A stretch of DNA of 64,000 nucleotides, taken from the NCBI GenBank assembly GCA_963931865.1, contig OZ007512.1, forward strand, positions 6,098,883 through 6,162,882, given 5' to 3'. The translations under genes were made by a program, and so were the position numbers. Under the pieces are notes generated by a model. It saw nothing but the letters and a program-made list of their open reading frames with translations, did no database searches and was not told where the DNA came from. Numbering within the stretch: position 1 is the first letter of the stretch; every line of letters begins with the position of its first letter. Positions 44,641 through 56,711 of this stretch are shown in pieces. The stretch comes from Axinella damicornis. Taxonomy: Eukaryota; Porifera; Demospongiae; Axinellida; Axinellidae.

Positions 44641-45854
44641 GTAAAACAAAACCATCATGTCACTCCCTGCAATGGGGTATAGGCTCAACTTGATAGTTTG
44701 AGACAGGCAGAGGAGGTTGGGTTAATTTCAGCTCTAGGCTAAGATCAATTAATAATGGAGACTCTGGTTGGCTCTAGAATGCCTTGACACAGTATTGAGT
44801 CAGCTGTTTCTTCACAAATGACTTAGAATACACTTTCACCTTGAGAGCCTTGATCCGTTTCCATGAGCTACTCAATGTAAAACAGTGTACAGACAAACAG
44901 GTGCATTAAACCTCCTGTATGAATTCTTATGGCTTGTGGCCATTCTTCGAATAGATGTGTGCACTAGAGGTGTGAGCAGTGGGGGACTCAACGTTAGCAC
45001 AATCAAAGGGTCAATGTTTCTATTGGATGGTTAACTTCACTATAATTCAGGAGCTAATACAGTGCTGCAATGGACGTAGACCTGTGACAGTCATCACTGG
45101 TATGTTGCTCTCAGTCCTAGCCTCCAGGTCTTATAGCAATGGACGTGTTCCGTCTAAAGGTTTGAGGGCACCTACCGTATCCACAATTCCTGTATCTCAA
45201 GGTGAGTGTGTGAGTGAGTGTGAGAGTGAGGTGGTACCATGACAGGTGGTATGTTTGGAAGGCCTGATTGGCCTAAATATTATTGTACATCCATTCACGA
45301 TTGTAGTCATAACCTACGGAAGTGATTGTGATTCATTTGTCCATTACGTTTTGCCTGCTAGAGGTGGATGATACGATACCATCCCAATGATCCCATGTGA
45401 TGCCGGCTACCCGCCTTGCCATACCAAGGAAAACAAAAGTCGACGGTTCATTCTTGGTTGTAATGTAATTGCTGGGATATAATACACCCAACGATTTCAG
45501 GCCTCGATCGTACCTAGTGTCGTGAAAGAGCACCCATAGGCAGTGCACCTCACATGTTCCCCAAACAGGAGGATTGCACTCTTTTAACATTCATCTATGA
45601 AAGAGCGCCAGTGTTTGTGGTTTTCACTCATGCAACTCGTGCAACTCTCGACCAAACAGCTGTGGTTGGCTGCTACGTACGTGATTTGAAGGAAGCCAGA
45701 GTAGTCTCCAAAGTACAGTAGCAGCTTTTTTTGGTCGATCATTATGAGAGGCGGAACTGCAACAATTGTGTTTTCAGACACTTGAGCCAACTTGAGTGCT
45801 GATACACTGGTGATCAGTCATTCAAGTAAACTTGGACCAAATACAGGCCCAAGT

Positions 45855-45880
45855 GGGGGGGGGGGGGGGGGGGGGGGGGG
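45855..45880. repeat. poly-G tract (~26 nt)
   Basis: Uninterrupted guanines, capable of G-quadruplex formation. Length is likely to be uncertain in assembly. Confidence 0.9.
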
Positions 45881-45999
45881 ATGACGTATCGATATGATAT
45901 TGCTATTGGTATTAGTTCTGTGAATAATTCTGGATTACCCATCTCCACTTGCCGAAAAGTCATGACACGAGAGCACAAAGATGTAGGCCTTCAGCAACA

Positions 46000-46205
46000 G
46001 TGCTCTCCAGTACTCTCCATTAATCTCCAGTAATACCCAGTAATCTCCAGTAATACCCAGTAATCTCCAGTAATCTCCTGTAATCTCCAGTAATCTCCAG
46101 TAATACCCAGTAATCTCCAGTAATCTCCTGTGATCTCCAGTAATCCTTAATTTTGAGTAGCTTCCAGCAGTCCCCAATAATCTCTACTAATCTCCCCTTA
46201 ACCAC
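46000..46205. repeat. TAATCTCCAG decamer array
   Basis: About fifteen 10-bp units alternating TAATCTCCAG and TAATACCCAG. Minus-strand ORFs rich in ITGDYW are produced by this repeat. Confidence 0.85.
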
Positions 46206-46390
46206 TGGTGACTTCCAAAGTAATCTGAGCTAGTCGGGTCACTTCTTGCAATCAGATAGGTTCCGTGATAGCAGTGATAGCAGAAAGGGCGGGGTAGGGG
46301 AAGATAGGCAGGTGGTTAACACAGCATGGCCGTATCTAGGGAGCTTGGCTGTTTGACTACGATCATGGGTAGATTGTGGGTATCACATCA

Positions 46391-46805
46391 TAGTCTCGTG
46401 CCCAGACCCTCCTCGCACGTGCGAGAAAGAGGGTCTGGTTACACAAGTCCAAATCCTTGGGCTCGCTTCAGAATTTGAAAGCGGCCAATGAAATTGCAAA
46501 GCGGCATTTAATAGAATAATTTGGCAACGGAGGAATGTAGTCATCAGCAATAATGGAGTCTCAGCTAAACGGTGTGTGTCAAGCGTCTTCGCGAAAGGTT
46601 CCCTGTTGAAGTGGTAAAAGCAGCGGTGTTGTTTGGAGTACATGCACGACTTTCAGCCGTACTGTGTGTGATGATGAGATTCATGTTTCATTTAGCATTT
46701 TTGCACCTACAATTACAAGGCTTCGGCACTTCCGCTAAGCCCAAGAATTCGGGCTTGTGTAACCAGACCCTCTCCCCCGGGGGGTGGGGTCTGGGCACGA
46801 GACTA
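46391..46805. mobile_element. foldback element, CTCGTTCCCAG family
   Basis: Ends TAGTCTCGTGCCCAGACCCT and the inverted copy at the right, with a perfect 9-bp duplication ATCACATCA (46382-46390, 46806-46814). The arms extend to about 70 nt and share GGTTACACAAG/CTTGTGTAACC. Interior has no supported gene. Confidence 0.85.
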
Positions 46806-47284
46806 ATCACATCACCCATCTTTTTTTGTCACACCTGCCTGAAGTCACAAGAACAATCAGAAGTGCCTTCAGCAACATTGCTCTCCAGTTGTCCTTTGTG
46901 GTCTGGTCTAAAAGCAAAATGAGCCCTTTGCACTTTGAGCAACCACTTGAAATAGTTGGCAGGCATGGCTTTATAGCTGCAGGGTTTCTGAACACTATGA
47001 ATATCATTATACACCAACAATACTGTCAGTAACCTCTAGCCCATTGATCTGCGGTAGTCCCCAATGATGCCCAGCAATGTCCATGCAGCAATCTCCAGTA
47101 ATCTCCAGTAATCTCCAGTAATCTCCAGTAATCCCGTTTAGTCTCCTTGACTCACTATTTAAGGCACTCGTTTCTATCCGTTTTTCATGAACAACTTACT
47201 TTTGATGAAAATGCTCCCATCCACATCGACGGACAACATCTAAAGCAACACAACGAACTGTGGTCAGGTCATAAATTTCATTTA

Positions 47285-47748
47285 ACCTTGTTCCCAAGCC
47301 ATTCCCACTGCCAGTATTCGATAGCGTACTGCAAGCAATTGTTCCCAAGCCATTCCCACTGCCAGTATTCGATAGCGTACTGCAAGCAATTGTTCCCAAG
47401 CCATTCCCACTGCCAGTATTCGATAGCGTACTGCAAGCAATTGTTCCCAAGCCATTCCCACTGCCAGTATTCGATAGCGTACTGCAAGCAATTGTTCCCA
47501 AGCCATTCCCACTGCCAGTATTCGATAGCGTACTGCAAGCAATTGTTCCCAAGCCATTCCCACTGCCAGTATTCGATAGCGTACTGCAAGCAATTGTTCC
47601 CAAGCCATTCCCACTGCCAGTATTCGATAGCGTACTGCAAGCAATTGTTCCCAAGCCATTCCCACTGCCAGTATTCGATAGCGTACTGCAAGCAATTGTT
47701 CCCAAGCCATACCCACTGCCAGTATTCGATACCGTACTGCAAGCGATC
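47285..47748. repeat. 51-bp minisatellite, about nine copies
   Basis: Unit GTTCCCAAGCCATTCCCACT plus GCCAGTATTCGATAGCGTACTGCAAGCAATT. It resembles one arm of the CTCGTTCCCAG foldback family (GTTCCCAAGCC ... TACTGCAAGCAAT). Period 51 keeps all frames open, so the ORFs of 144-221 codons on both strands are artefacts. Confidence 0.95.
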
Positions 47749-48841
47749 AAATAATGGCACGGAAAAGAGGCTCTACAAAGTGACAGTGCTGTGTTCTAAT
47801 TATGTTGACTAGCCACCTGACTTTGGACGTATTACTGGAAGATTATGACACCATCATGTACTAGTTATGTGAGCAATGTTCCAGGCCGTCCCACGACATG
47901 AGAGCTTGGGATGAGGCTGGAGCTGAACTGTTCTTCGCACACACACACACACACACACACAGACCAGCTACAGCCAGTGACAAGATTGATGGAGGCATTG
48001 CTGTATCAATGATCGTCTCACATGCACTGGATTGGTAGCTGTCACAACTCAAAGCAAGCATAACGAATGTATGGAATACCATGCACACCCATAGAAGTAC
48101 ATTGTATTCAGTGAGCATGTATACATCACCACAATCATTATAAAGTTGACAGCATACATGCATGCGCAGCGCCTGGCATAAAGCCTCTCTTGCTACTAAC
48201 TAGCTGCAGTCCAGTATCTCCAACCAGTCATCTGCATGTACGGTTATCAGTCTGAGGGATGCAATCATGTGAGAAAGGAATTATAGGTGGGAGAGGTATA
48301 GGGGGAGAGACAAGGGCAAGAAATATAATGTAGACACTGGATGTGCATGGCTCAGTGTCGTCCAGTGGAATGAAAAGTTTGGCATGACTGTCCTCTGTAA
48401 TGAGGGACAATTCGAATTTGCTGGTAACTTAATTATCTCTATACATAATAAGTTGCATTCCAACCATATGCATGAAAGGAAGATGAGCTCCTATAGGTAT
48501 GGAAAGCAAAATGCCCCAATCTATTCGGACCTACAGTTAGACTCACTGCTCAAGTTTCTTTGCCTCACTGATCAAGAAGCAGATGGGAGCCCAACACTCA
48601 ACATTTCTCCGGCATTGCTACACATGCAGTACTTGGTAGGTTGTGATGAAGGGACATACGCCGGTCTGTGTATTCTTTTAGCTATGTGAAACCGTACCAG
48701 TTCAGCCAAGAACATGCTCTACGCACGTCTTAATTTCTCGTCCCCAAATTTCATGATTCATGCAAAACACAAACCAACGAGGCCATACTGTATTTCATGC
48801 TTGCATCAAACTTCCACTTTGGACACAGGAAAACTACATAC

Positions 48842-49112
48842 CTGAGAATACAGGACTGGACGGGCACCATCATCGTCAAAGTTGCTCCGTGATCGTACTG
48901 TCCGCTTGCTCTTCAAGTCCGTGGTGGGAACCATTGAATATTATGTAACTTCCCACGTAGACCACATCACCTACAGGCACTACCCAATTAAAGCAGCAGA
49001 ATTGCTGAAAAAGCCAAAACACAACTTGAAGTATTCCCACCATGGACTCGAACAGCAAGCAGAAGGAGCAACTTTGACGATGATGGTATCCATCCAGTCC
49101 CATATTCACAGG
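48842..49112. repeat. inverted repeat (~90-nt arms)
   Basis: 48842-48935 and 49031-49112 are imperfect reverse complements (GGACTGGACGGGCACCATCA against its partner CCATCCAGTCC). As a result similar peptides (GLDGxHHRQSCS) appear on opposite strands. Probably a foldback element. Confidence 0.7.
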
Positions 49113-49639
49113 TAGTGTGGAATACAAATAATAGCATTCCAAAGAGTGCAATGGTGCACCCCATCCAGAATTCATGTCTGCAATCCTGGTACATCCCATT
49201 CCACACACCTGAGGTAGAATGGTTTCCCAGCTGTCCCAACCTCTCCACTGAAGTGTGTCTTCCACTGTCAGTCGTTGCAGTCGATTGCAACAGAGAAGAA
49301 ACCAACTTCGCCTCCAGTTCTGGGGAAGAGGAGGATAAACGGGATAGGAGGAGGAGGAGAGGGGGAATCATGACATGCGTTGAGAATTTATTTACTACCT
49401 AGTAACAGTATACTGGACGTCTACCCCAAATCAAGACTGCAGGTGCACGGCTAGTCTTCCCTGGGAGTGACACATGATCTGCCCAGGTGGGTCATGCACT
49501 CCTAGGTCCTGGCAACATTCTGTACTGCCTAGCAGTGGAATACTATTATTCATGCTTGCAATTTGGGTGGCGCTGGGCTGGCCCACCACCCACCAAATTA
49601 AGCTCCAATTTCCATCTGCCAATAGTGTGAGCTATAACA

Positions 49640-50635
49640 CATCAGTGCATCACACAGTGAGATTTGAAGGGAGGGGGCATGCACACAATCTTGCTACATG
49701 TTGCCTAGTAACCAAACCTCTCCCACATAATAATTAGTTGCCATAATTATGTCATCCATTCCAGCCTCGTTCCAAGGCCTGGACACCTAGCCCCAGTTTC
49801 TGATTGCTTACAGCACATTTTTGCATACTGCAAGCGATTAAAACTGGAGGTGTACGTATATACAGAAGGCCTGGAATCATGCTACATGTAGATTAATTCA
49901 AGACTTGCTTACATCGAATGAAGAATGCTCCACATCAGGTGATGAATGTACTATGACTACAACAGGTCATGAACCACGCTATCGTCAGATCACAGATAGC
50001 AGAGAAAAGGGGATACTCATGTTACAGACATGTGTCACATGTTGCCTATAGCAACCAAACCACTCTCACTTTAGTTGCCATTCTAGGCAGCTTCTACACC
50101 TCCAGTTTCAGATTGCTTTACAGTACGTTTTTGCATACTGCAAGCAATCATAAACTGTGTATATAGAAAGACTAGTACAATGGGAAAAAGGCTAATTCCA
50201 GACTTGTTTACATGAAGAATATGAGGCCATGAACCACACTATCATCAGATCACAGATAGCCGAGAAAAGGGGAGTGAGAATCTACTCATGTTACGTGCAA
50301 ACACACCAGCACATGTAACATGTTGCCTAGCAACCAAACCACTCATTTTAGTTGCCAATCTATAGGCAGCTTCTACACCTCCAGTTTCTGATTGCATGCT
50401 TACAGTACGTTTTTGCACACTGCAAGCTATCAAAACTGTATATAGAAGGACTAGTGGGAACAAGGAGACTGACTTAATTGTTTACAAGCAGAATATGAGG
50501 TCATATGAACCACACTATCATCAGATCACAGATATATAGCAGAGGGAGAATCTACTCATGTTACTCTATGCACACACACACCACCACATGATACATGTTG
50601 CCTAGCAACCAAACCTTCTGCCATATTGACATTGC
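49640..50635. repeat. ~270-bp tandem repeat with embedded foldback sequence
   Basis: ACATGTTGCCTAGCAACCAA-type segments followed by CTTCTACACCTCCAGTTTC...TTTTTGCATACTGCAAGC recur at about 49700, 50040, 50320 and 50595. The first copy contains a foldback element at 49763-49884. No gene seen. Confidence 0.7.
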
Positions 50636-52373
50636 CATGTACATGTATCATGGGTTACAAGGACCATGGATTGCAAGGCTGTCCTCATAGAACTACTACT
50701 ACACAGTGGCGCTGGAACCACAGCGGCAACGGGGGCTGGTAGCCCCGTGACACTTGACAAACTTTGCACCACGTGCAGACCAAACAAGACACATGCAGAC
50801 AGCCAGAAAAATGATCAAAGAAAGGAAAGGTCCGGGAACTGATTGTTCTGGGACAGATCGATGATATATGATGTTGGTGCAAGGCCTTCAATGCAGTGAA
50901 ATGCTACGAGAACTGGCTCTAATTTACAGCTGAAGAAATAGGACAAAATACATTCAGCACTTTACGCACAATATTGACTTTGCTATGCGGCCTCTGTTCT
51001 CAGTCCCTGTGAAGCTACATGTATGATAAACAATGGGTGGGCCCTTAATATCAACTGTGTGGAAGAACATTAGCGTGAGGGGGGGGGGGGGGATTATTAG
51101 GCCATTGCAGCTTCCTGTCCGCATGATAAGGATTTGAAACAGACAGACATGTAAGGTTATACTGACCACTTCTAAGCATACTCAGATTCTCAGGATTTTA
51201 TGGGACTGTTGCTCATGTACAAGCAGTGGATACCAGGCCACTTCCCCTCCTCTTTCATGGTCTAGCTAATGAGGTCCCTACACACCAACACCAGTCATGA
51301 ACTGGGAGAAGCAAGCCAAACATACACACCCCTTTTCAATAATATTATGTCTAGACATACAAATTATTCAACACCATGAACAAACTTATGCAAGCCGGCA
51401 GCTTATATGTGGCAGTAGGTGTGTAACCATGGTAACCGGGCTGCTGAATGGTACATGCCTTTTCATTACATCCACACAGTCATGTGCCTTTTTGCCCTGA
51501 CAGCCAACTCAACCAACCACCTATGACATCATAATTATGGTGTATATGTAGTATACAGAGGTATTTGTTTAGAGCACTTAATTGGACAATTCCTTATTCA
51601 ATACTGTGAACACACATATACACAAGTGGTGTGTATGTAACCATGGTAACTGGTTACATGTGCTGTGGGGCTTGTGCAAAAGCCGGACTGCCAGATCATA
51701 GGATCACCCAGATTGGTAAAATTGTGAGCCAAAAAAGTATGGACAATTACGGTAATTGCATGTTGAATGTATCCCTGAAACAGTTGCTACTGCTTGCTTT
51801 ACAATGTCAGTGTGTTGTTTAGTATGGATAGTGGTAGTCGCTGGATAACTTCGTGTGGATATTCTACAAGCTACCGATGATAACTGAATGGGAGCGTCAC
51901 CAATAGCGTGGACTGCCATGGTCGTCATCGTTGGTTGCTGGAACATGGTAGACTGTCTGAGACAGCACTGGCAGGTTAGTAGCGATCATGTACGGTATAG
52001 TATTTCTGCCAGCACAACATTGCGCTGACTTGCTGAACTTGACAGGCCTATGATCGACAGTCCCAGGCTTGTGGGGCTAGACCACTCGGTGTGTCTAGTG
52101 TTTATACTTGGTCCACTCTAAACACTTCCTGATTCAGTGCAGCTGCTAACTGAGGTACCGGCAGTCACTGTCATACAGAATGAGTTGTACTCCCTAGTCT
52201 CGTTCCCAGACCCTCAATACGCGCGGAAGGAGGGTCTAGTGAATATAGTACAAAATTTTTGAGCACCGCGGAATTTCAGCGGTACGAATCTGATTGGTCA
52301 ATACGTGTCACGCGCTACTCACACCAACAAATTCCCACCCAGACCAGTGAATCAGCAAGTACAAGCTACTTAC

Positions 52374-52603
52374 ATGAACTTAGCGAATTTCTTTGTCGGT
52401 ACATCGTTTGTCTTGGGCTTTATAAACGCCAGGGATCTTTTTGCTGTTGGGACGATGCTCGCGTCGCTGTCAGTGCGAACAACCATGGGTCTCTGTCGCA
52501 TGGGGAGACGTCGGAGATCCGTAGGCGTGCTGGACGCTAGGGGAGAGTCACACGCACTTCTCTTCCTAGCGGTGCTGGTCGCTGAAGCGGATGTCACTGG
52601 CAT
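52374..52603 (-). CDS. candidate first exon of an unknown gene
   Basis: Minus-strand ORF starting MPVTSASATSTARKRSACD, 76 codons rich in Ser, Thr, Arg and Pro, ending in KKFAKF and a strong donor (TTCAT|GTAAGTA, phase 2). The region is CpG-richer than its surroundings. The product looks like a disordered N-terminus. Not recognised. The opposite strand is also open here, but without comparable splice signals. Downstream exons were not found. Confidence 0.4.
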
Positions 52604-53125
52604 GTAAATGTAAACTATAAAGCACGAGGGTCCACCGTACCATTGTTTGTGCCTTGCGTAGTGTTTCCAGGTCCTGGAAACACCCCCTTCATACGTAGCT
52701 ACTGATACTTGAAGCGTTCTGGGTTATGCAAGCTCTTGACACACTCTGCGGCACTAAGGCCAGGCGCGCGCCTGTATTATTCGATTAACGTTATACGGAA
52801 AGTACACGGAATTACGTAATAGTGCACGGAGAAAGCTAATGGCGGTGTTTAATACTGAGCGAAGTAAAGTCTGCTAGTTTGTCTCTCTCAGCGATAGGTG
52901 TAGCTTTGCTTTGTGCTAGTTGTAGTCATCACCTTTGGTAGTTCCTTGTGTGAATCCGTGCCGTCGCTCCTGCGTTGAGTTCAAACGGCAGTACATCAGT
53001 CAATCATGGCCGCGGGTTAAGGACCTATATGGCGACGATTCTGGAGGAGCGCAGCAGCTAACTTGGGCACTGCTTTCGGTATGAAATGAAGTGTGTTGAT
53101 GATTTATTGCATTTCACCGAGTAGG
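52604..53125. promoter_or_regulatory. putative bidirectional promoter region
   Basis: The interval between two candidate divergent first exons. It has more CpG than neighbouring DNA (for example GGCGCGCGCC at about 52764) and no repeat that was recognised. No TATA box was identified. This is an inference that depends on both exons being real. Confidence 0.25.
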
Positions 53126-53262
53126 ATGTCGATTATCCGTGTAGTTTGTGTTAAGGACGGCATTGTATCGGCACAGAATACACACAAAAACGAATTTTTC
53201 GCTGTATCTCTGTTTACTCGTGGAATTGAAAAACCCTACTCGGTAGAATTTGAGTATCCAGA
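53126..53262 (+). CDS. candidate first exon of an unknown gene (46 codons)
   Basis: An ATG at 53126 opens MSIIRVVCVKDGIVSAQN, then NEFFAVSLFTRGIEKPYSVEFEYP, running into a good donor (CCAGA|GTAAGC). The composition is protein-like, with alternating beta-strand pattern. If not spliced it would stop at 53264. It lies about 520 nt from, and divergent to, the exon at 52374-52603. Not recognised; no downstream exon was found. Confidence 0.35.
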
Positions 53263-54535
53263 GTAAGCATTCTTTTGAGGCTATAGCTGTCCTGCCTGCT
53301 ATCCTGCTGCACTGTCCAGTTCTCTCAACAGTTGTCTGGACAGTCCATCTTCAGTGGGCGTGTCTAAGAGCACGTGCTTTGGCACGTGACTAATTCAATT
53401 AGCAATTGTGAGCTAAAAGTCCAACACATTGAACAATTGTACAAAAGTGCAGTTTTATTCATTCATATCAGAGTTGTAGTACGATATGTTTCAGACAAAA
53501 TGTACACAAAATAATTTCTGCCTGGCCTTAATACCCCAGAGCAGGCCGTCAAAAGCAGTGGTAGCGCATTCAGAAGTTCTTGTCCCCAGTTTTCACTGTC
53601 GAATACTTCACATCGGCAGATATATTATAGCATACAGTAGCCATTGTTGAATAAAACGGATAATATTATTCATGGCCGTTTAACACTGTCTGGTTCTGTT
53701 CATTTGTGAAACCTCAGGTGTGCTAGCCCATAGTGTGAAGTTGTACTATATTCATCAGACCCTTCTCCTTCCTTCTGAGAGGGTCTGGGCACAAGACTAT
53801 GTACTTCCCAGCACAGTGAGTCGATACCAGCAGCACAAAAATACTCAGCTGACACGCTAAATCTTCTAGTTCATTTTTTGAACGGCAACTTTGGTGATCG
53901 GGGTGATCTGGCAGTCCGGCTTTTACACAAGCCCTGTACTGTGGGCACATCCTACACCTTTGTAGTGAATATTGGTAGTGAGCTCTAGAGAGGAAATTCA
54001 TCATAATTACATTTTCATAGTTATTCTTACACTCACTTCAGAGGAGGAAATGCTTTGATTGGCACAAGTACACACAAACCAAAAACTAGAGATGTTCTTA
54101 GACCACTGTATGAATAATTCCGTTTGATGTGATGAGGTAACTATATGCCATAATTCCCCGCCCGCAGGTATCTAAGTTGCCAGGTTACTAAGTTGTGACT
54201 TAGACACCTAGCACTCTAATGAGCATGGAAACCAATTTTAAACAAACCACAAAGCAAATAAGGTATGCAATTACAGAGTGTACACAGCACAACAGAGTGT
54301 ACAGAAAAGTGTACAGCACAACAGAGTGAACAGAAAAGTGCACAGCACTGACTAGCAAAGCTAGCTACATGTAGCTAAGTTGAAGTTCACGGTCAAGTGT
54401 GATACTCCTTGAAAACAGCACATACCACTGGCCATGTTGCCACTCGGTCCATCACCACCCTTGAAAACATTCTGCCTGTTCACAGTGACAAGGGCAGCAA
54501 ATCGGCACTCAGTTGCAAGTCGCTTCGGTCCTTCA

Positions 54536-54697
54536 TCAACGGTCCACTCGTACTGCGATATCGGCTAATACTTTCAAGGCATAGCCGTAGATATAGCTAG
54601 CTGGTCCTTCAACGTTCTCGTCCAATTCTTCCCTACTTTTGTCCAACAATTGGGACGCTTGCACAAACACATCCGAATTTGGAGCCGCAAATGGACC
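54536..54697 (-). CDS. candidate short exon, unknown protein
   Basis: Minus-strand acceptor cgatcacttctag, then 53 codons: GPFAAPNSDVFVQASQLLDK, SREELDENVEG, YIYGYALKVLADIAVRVDR, stop. The composition is that of a helical protein. An ATG-initiated 31-codon ORF (MASQRDRDV...) lies just 5' at 54825-54730 but cannot be joined to it by an intron of normal size. Not recognised. Confidence 0.25.
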   Translation of the reverse strand, partial: GPFAAPNSDVFVQASQLLDKSREELDENVEGPASYIYGYALKVLADIAVRVDR

Positions 54698-54851
54698 CTA
54701 GAAGTGATCGCCTACCGACGTACCGTGACTCAGACGAACTTGAGGCGGGCAAACTCGGGTGGCGGTTGTCTCATGCTCGCCCAAATACTCGTGGATGTCA
54801 CATCTCTGTCTCTCTGACTAGCCATCTTCGTCGCCGCTCTTGGTCTAAGCC

Positions 54852-55019
54852 GGTTAGTGTCCAATGCGAGTCCTACTCGATTTTAAAAACCCTCGTGGTC
54901 GGGACGAGAATGACGCAAATTATAGCAACCTCGCTTCGCCTCGGTTGCTATTGCGTCATTCTCGCCCCTCCCACTCGGGTTTCTAAAATCTCGTAGTGAC
55001 CCGCATTAGGGCACTAACC
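54852..55019. mobile_element. foldback element (~168 bp)
   Basis: GGTTAGTGTCC...GCGAGTCCTACTCG and its inverted partner ending GCACTAACC. The centre TAGCAACCTCGCTTCGCC / TCGGTTGCTA lies between GACGAGAATGACGCAA and TTGCGTCATTCTCG. Arms are about 75 nt. Confidence 0.75.
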
Positions 55020-55049
55020 TACATATGTACTGGCTGATCTATTGTAATG

Positions 55050-55150
55050 ATGCACCGATATTCATTTTTTCCGATACTACAGATACCAGTAGATCAACCT
55101 CCAAGTACTGGCCAGTACCGATACTGATACCAGATGTAGGTACTGAAGCA
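55050..55150. mobile_element. fragment of a GATGCACCGATA-type DNA transposon
   Basis: Begins ATGCACCGATA and contains several CCGATAC/ACCAGTA units in the style of vertebrate and invertebrate hAT-related MITEs. The second terminus was not found. Confidence 0.4.
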
Positions 55151-55524
55151 TCAAAATGACAACGAAAAGTACATATCAAGTAAGAATACAAGTTTGCAGA
55201 GCATTAATGTTTTTAATGCACGAGGGCAATCTATAGCGGTCGAGGGCGAGATAATGCACGAGCTGAAGGCGAGTGCATTATCCACCCAAGACCGTTATTG
55301 TTGAACAGAAACGCTAGCATGGGTTGCATGCAAACGGAACGAGAAATTTTCCATGTGTACACAACCTGAATGAGGTTGGAATGGCATGGAGAAAGGCTAC
55401 ATGTAGAAGGAGGAGGTGGCATGGCCTGGAGACAAGGCTAGAAGAAGGGAGGTTGGAATGGCCTCTGGATGAGAATAGCAAATTGAATGGCCATGCCTGT
55501 AGACAGTACAATTCCATAGCTTAC

Positions 55525-56605
55525 CAAAGAGGGCATTTGCCGTGCTGATCTCTCTTGAATACACGTTCTCATAAATCTTAACTGCAGCCAACAGCCTGAG
55601 AAAGAAGAATGTGCACGGTTTGATGCAAGTCAATCTACACACATCATCAAGAGATATTGTGCTCAGCAGAGCATGTACCCCATTATGGCCTAATGACAGC
55701 TGCACGACGAGATAGCAAGGGCCTACCGATTTTAATACAGTAATGAAGTAAAATGAACTAGCTTTCTCGTAAAACAGTGAACTTGACACACACGGGAGGG
55801 AGGGAGGGAGGGAGGGAAAGGGGGGAGGGAGGGAGGGAGGGAGGGAAAGGGGGGAGGGTGGGAGGGAGGTATGGAGGTATGAATGCACCTACATGTATGC
55901 TTCTTGCATGTTGATGTAATGCCATGCTTGCAATGAGTTCCCATACCCGAGTCTCCACTGATGATAGGCAAAGCGTTCCATGAGAGTATCAGCGTCCGGA
56001 AACTTCCCAAGACCAAAACAAAAGTGGCGTCCATCCCAGATGACACGATAGTGCTTCACAGAATTCTTACATCAGTAGGTAGAAGGGAAGGAGAGGTTAA
56101 GGTGGGAGGGAGAGGTGGGGGAAGGTGGAGGGAGAAGGGGGAGGAAGGGGAGAGGTGGATAGGAAGGGGACAAGAGGAGGAGGAAGCGGAGAGAGAATGG
56201 GCGAGGAGAGGAGATGAAGGGAGAGGGAGAGGAGGATAAGATGGGTGTCAAATTAGGATATACAGATGGAGTACCTCACAAGTGTCAGTGAGTCAGCTGA
56301 TCACATGACCTACCTCACAGAGAGTCAGGGGGTCAACTGATCACATGACCTACTTCACAGAATGTGTCAGTGAGTCAGCTGATCACATGACCTACCTCAC
56401 AGAATGTGTCAGTGAGTCAGCTGATCACATGACCTACCTCACAGAGAGTGTCAGTGAGCCAGATGATCACATGACCTACCTCACAGAGAGTGTCAGTGAG
56501 TTGGTGTTGGTTAAGCTATCTCGCAGGAGGTAGGTTCCATCAGATATCTCTGTGGACATGAGCATGCTCTCTGCGATGTGTCGCGATATGACTGGGTGGT
56601 ACCAC
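55525..56605 (-). CDS. SH2-domain protein, partial gene (three exons)
   Basis: Minus-strand exons at 56605-56485, 56065-55947 and 55595-55525. Exon A gives WYHPVISRHIAESML and DGTYLLRDS, the start of an SH2 domain with the phosphotyrosine-binding Arg in the FLVR-like 'YLLRDS'. Exon B gives NSVKHYRV, DGRHFCFGLGKFPDADTL and MERFAYHQ, the second half. Exon C gives LLAAVKIYENVYSREIST with a YENV motif. A-B join in phase 0 if the donor is CT|GTGAGG, and B-C join in phase 2. The strong CTCTCTCTCTCAG acceptor of exon A shows that 5' exons are missing. The arrangement resembles adaptor SH2 domains such as that of DAPP1/BAM32. No PH domain was found, so no symbol is given. Confidence 0.65.
55792..55868. 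repeat. GGGAGGGAGG purine tract
   Basis: Tandem GGGAGGGA units. On the minus strand it forms a polypyrimidine tract between SH2 exons B and C. A second purine block lies at 56085-56240 immediately upstream (minus sense) of exon B. Confidence 0.85.
56276..56512 (-). repeat. 42-bp minisatellite over an SH2 exon-intron boundary
   Basis: About five to six copies of a 42-bp unit (minus strand: CACTGACA...CTGTGAGGTAGGTC...). The unit closest to exon A is the end of that exon plus its donor, and the others extend into the intron. Each copy repeats the GTGAGGTAGGT donor-like sequence. The unit is a multiple of three and mostly open. Confidence 0.7.
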
Positions 56606-56711
56606 CTGAGAGAGAGAGAGTGGGTGGGTGTGCGTGGGTGTGTGAGTGTGTGGGTGTGTGAGAGTGTGTGGGTGTGTGAGTGTGAGTGTGTGTAGGCATT
56701 AACATTGTGTG

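Noticed and set aside
47196..47812. Four overlapping ORFs of 144-221 codons
   Set aside because: All arise from the 51-bp array. Flanking codons show no domain.
55700..55790. Extra SH2-gene exon (FYEKASSFYFITVLKS)
   Set aside because: Its only open frame ends in phase 0 and does not fit exon C, whereas exon B joins exon C directly in phase 2.
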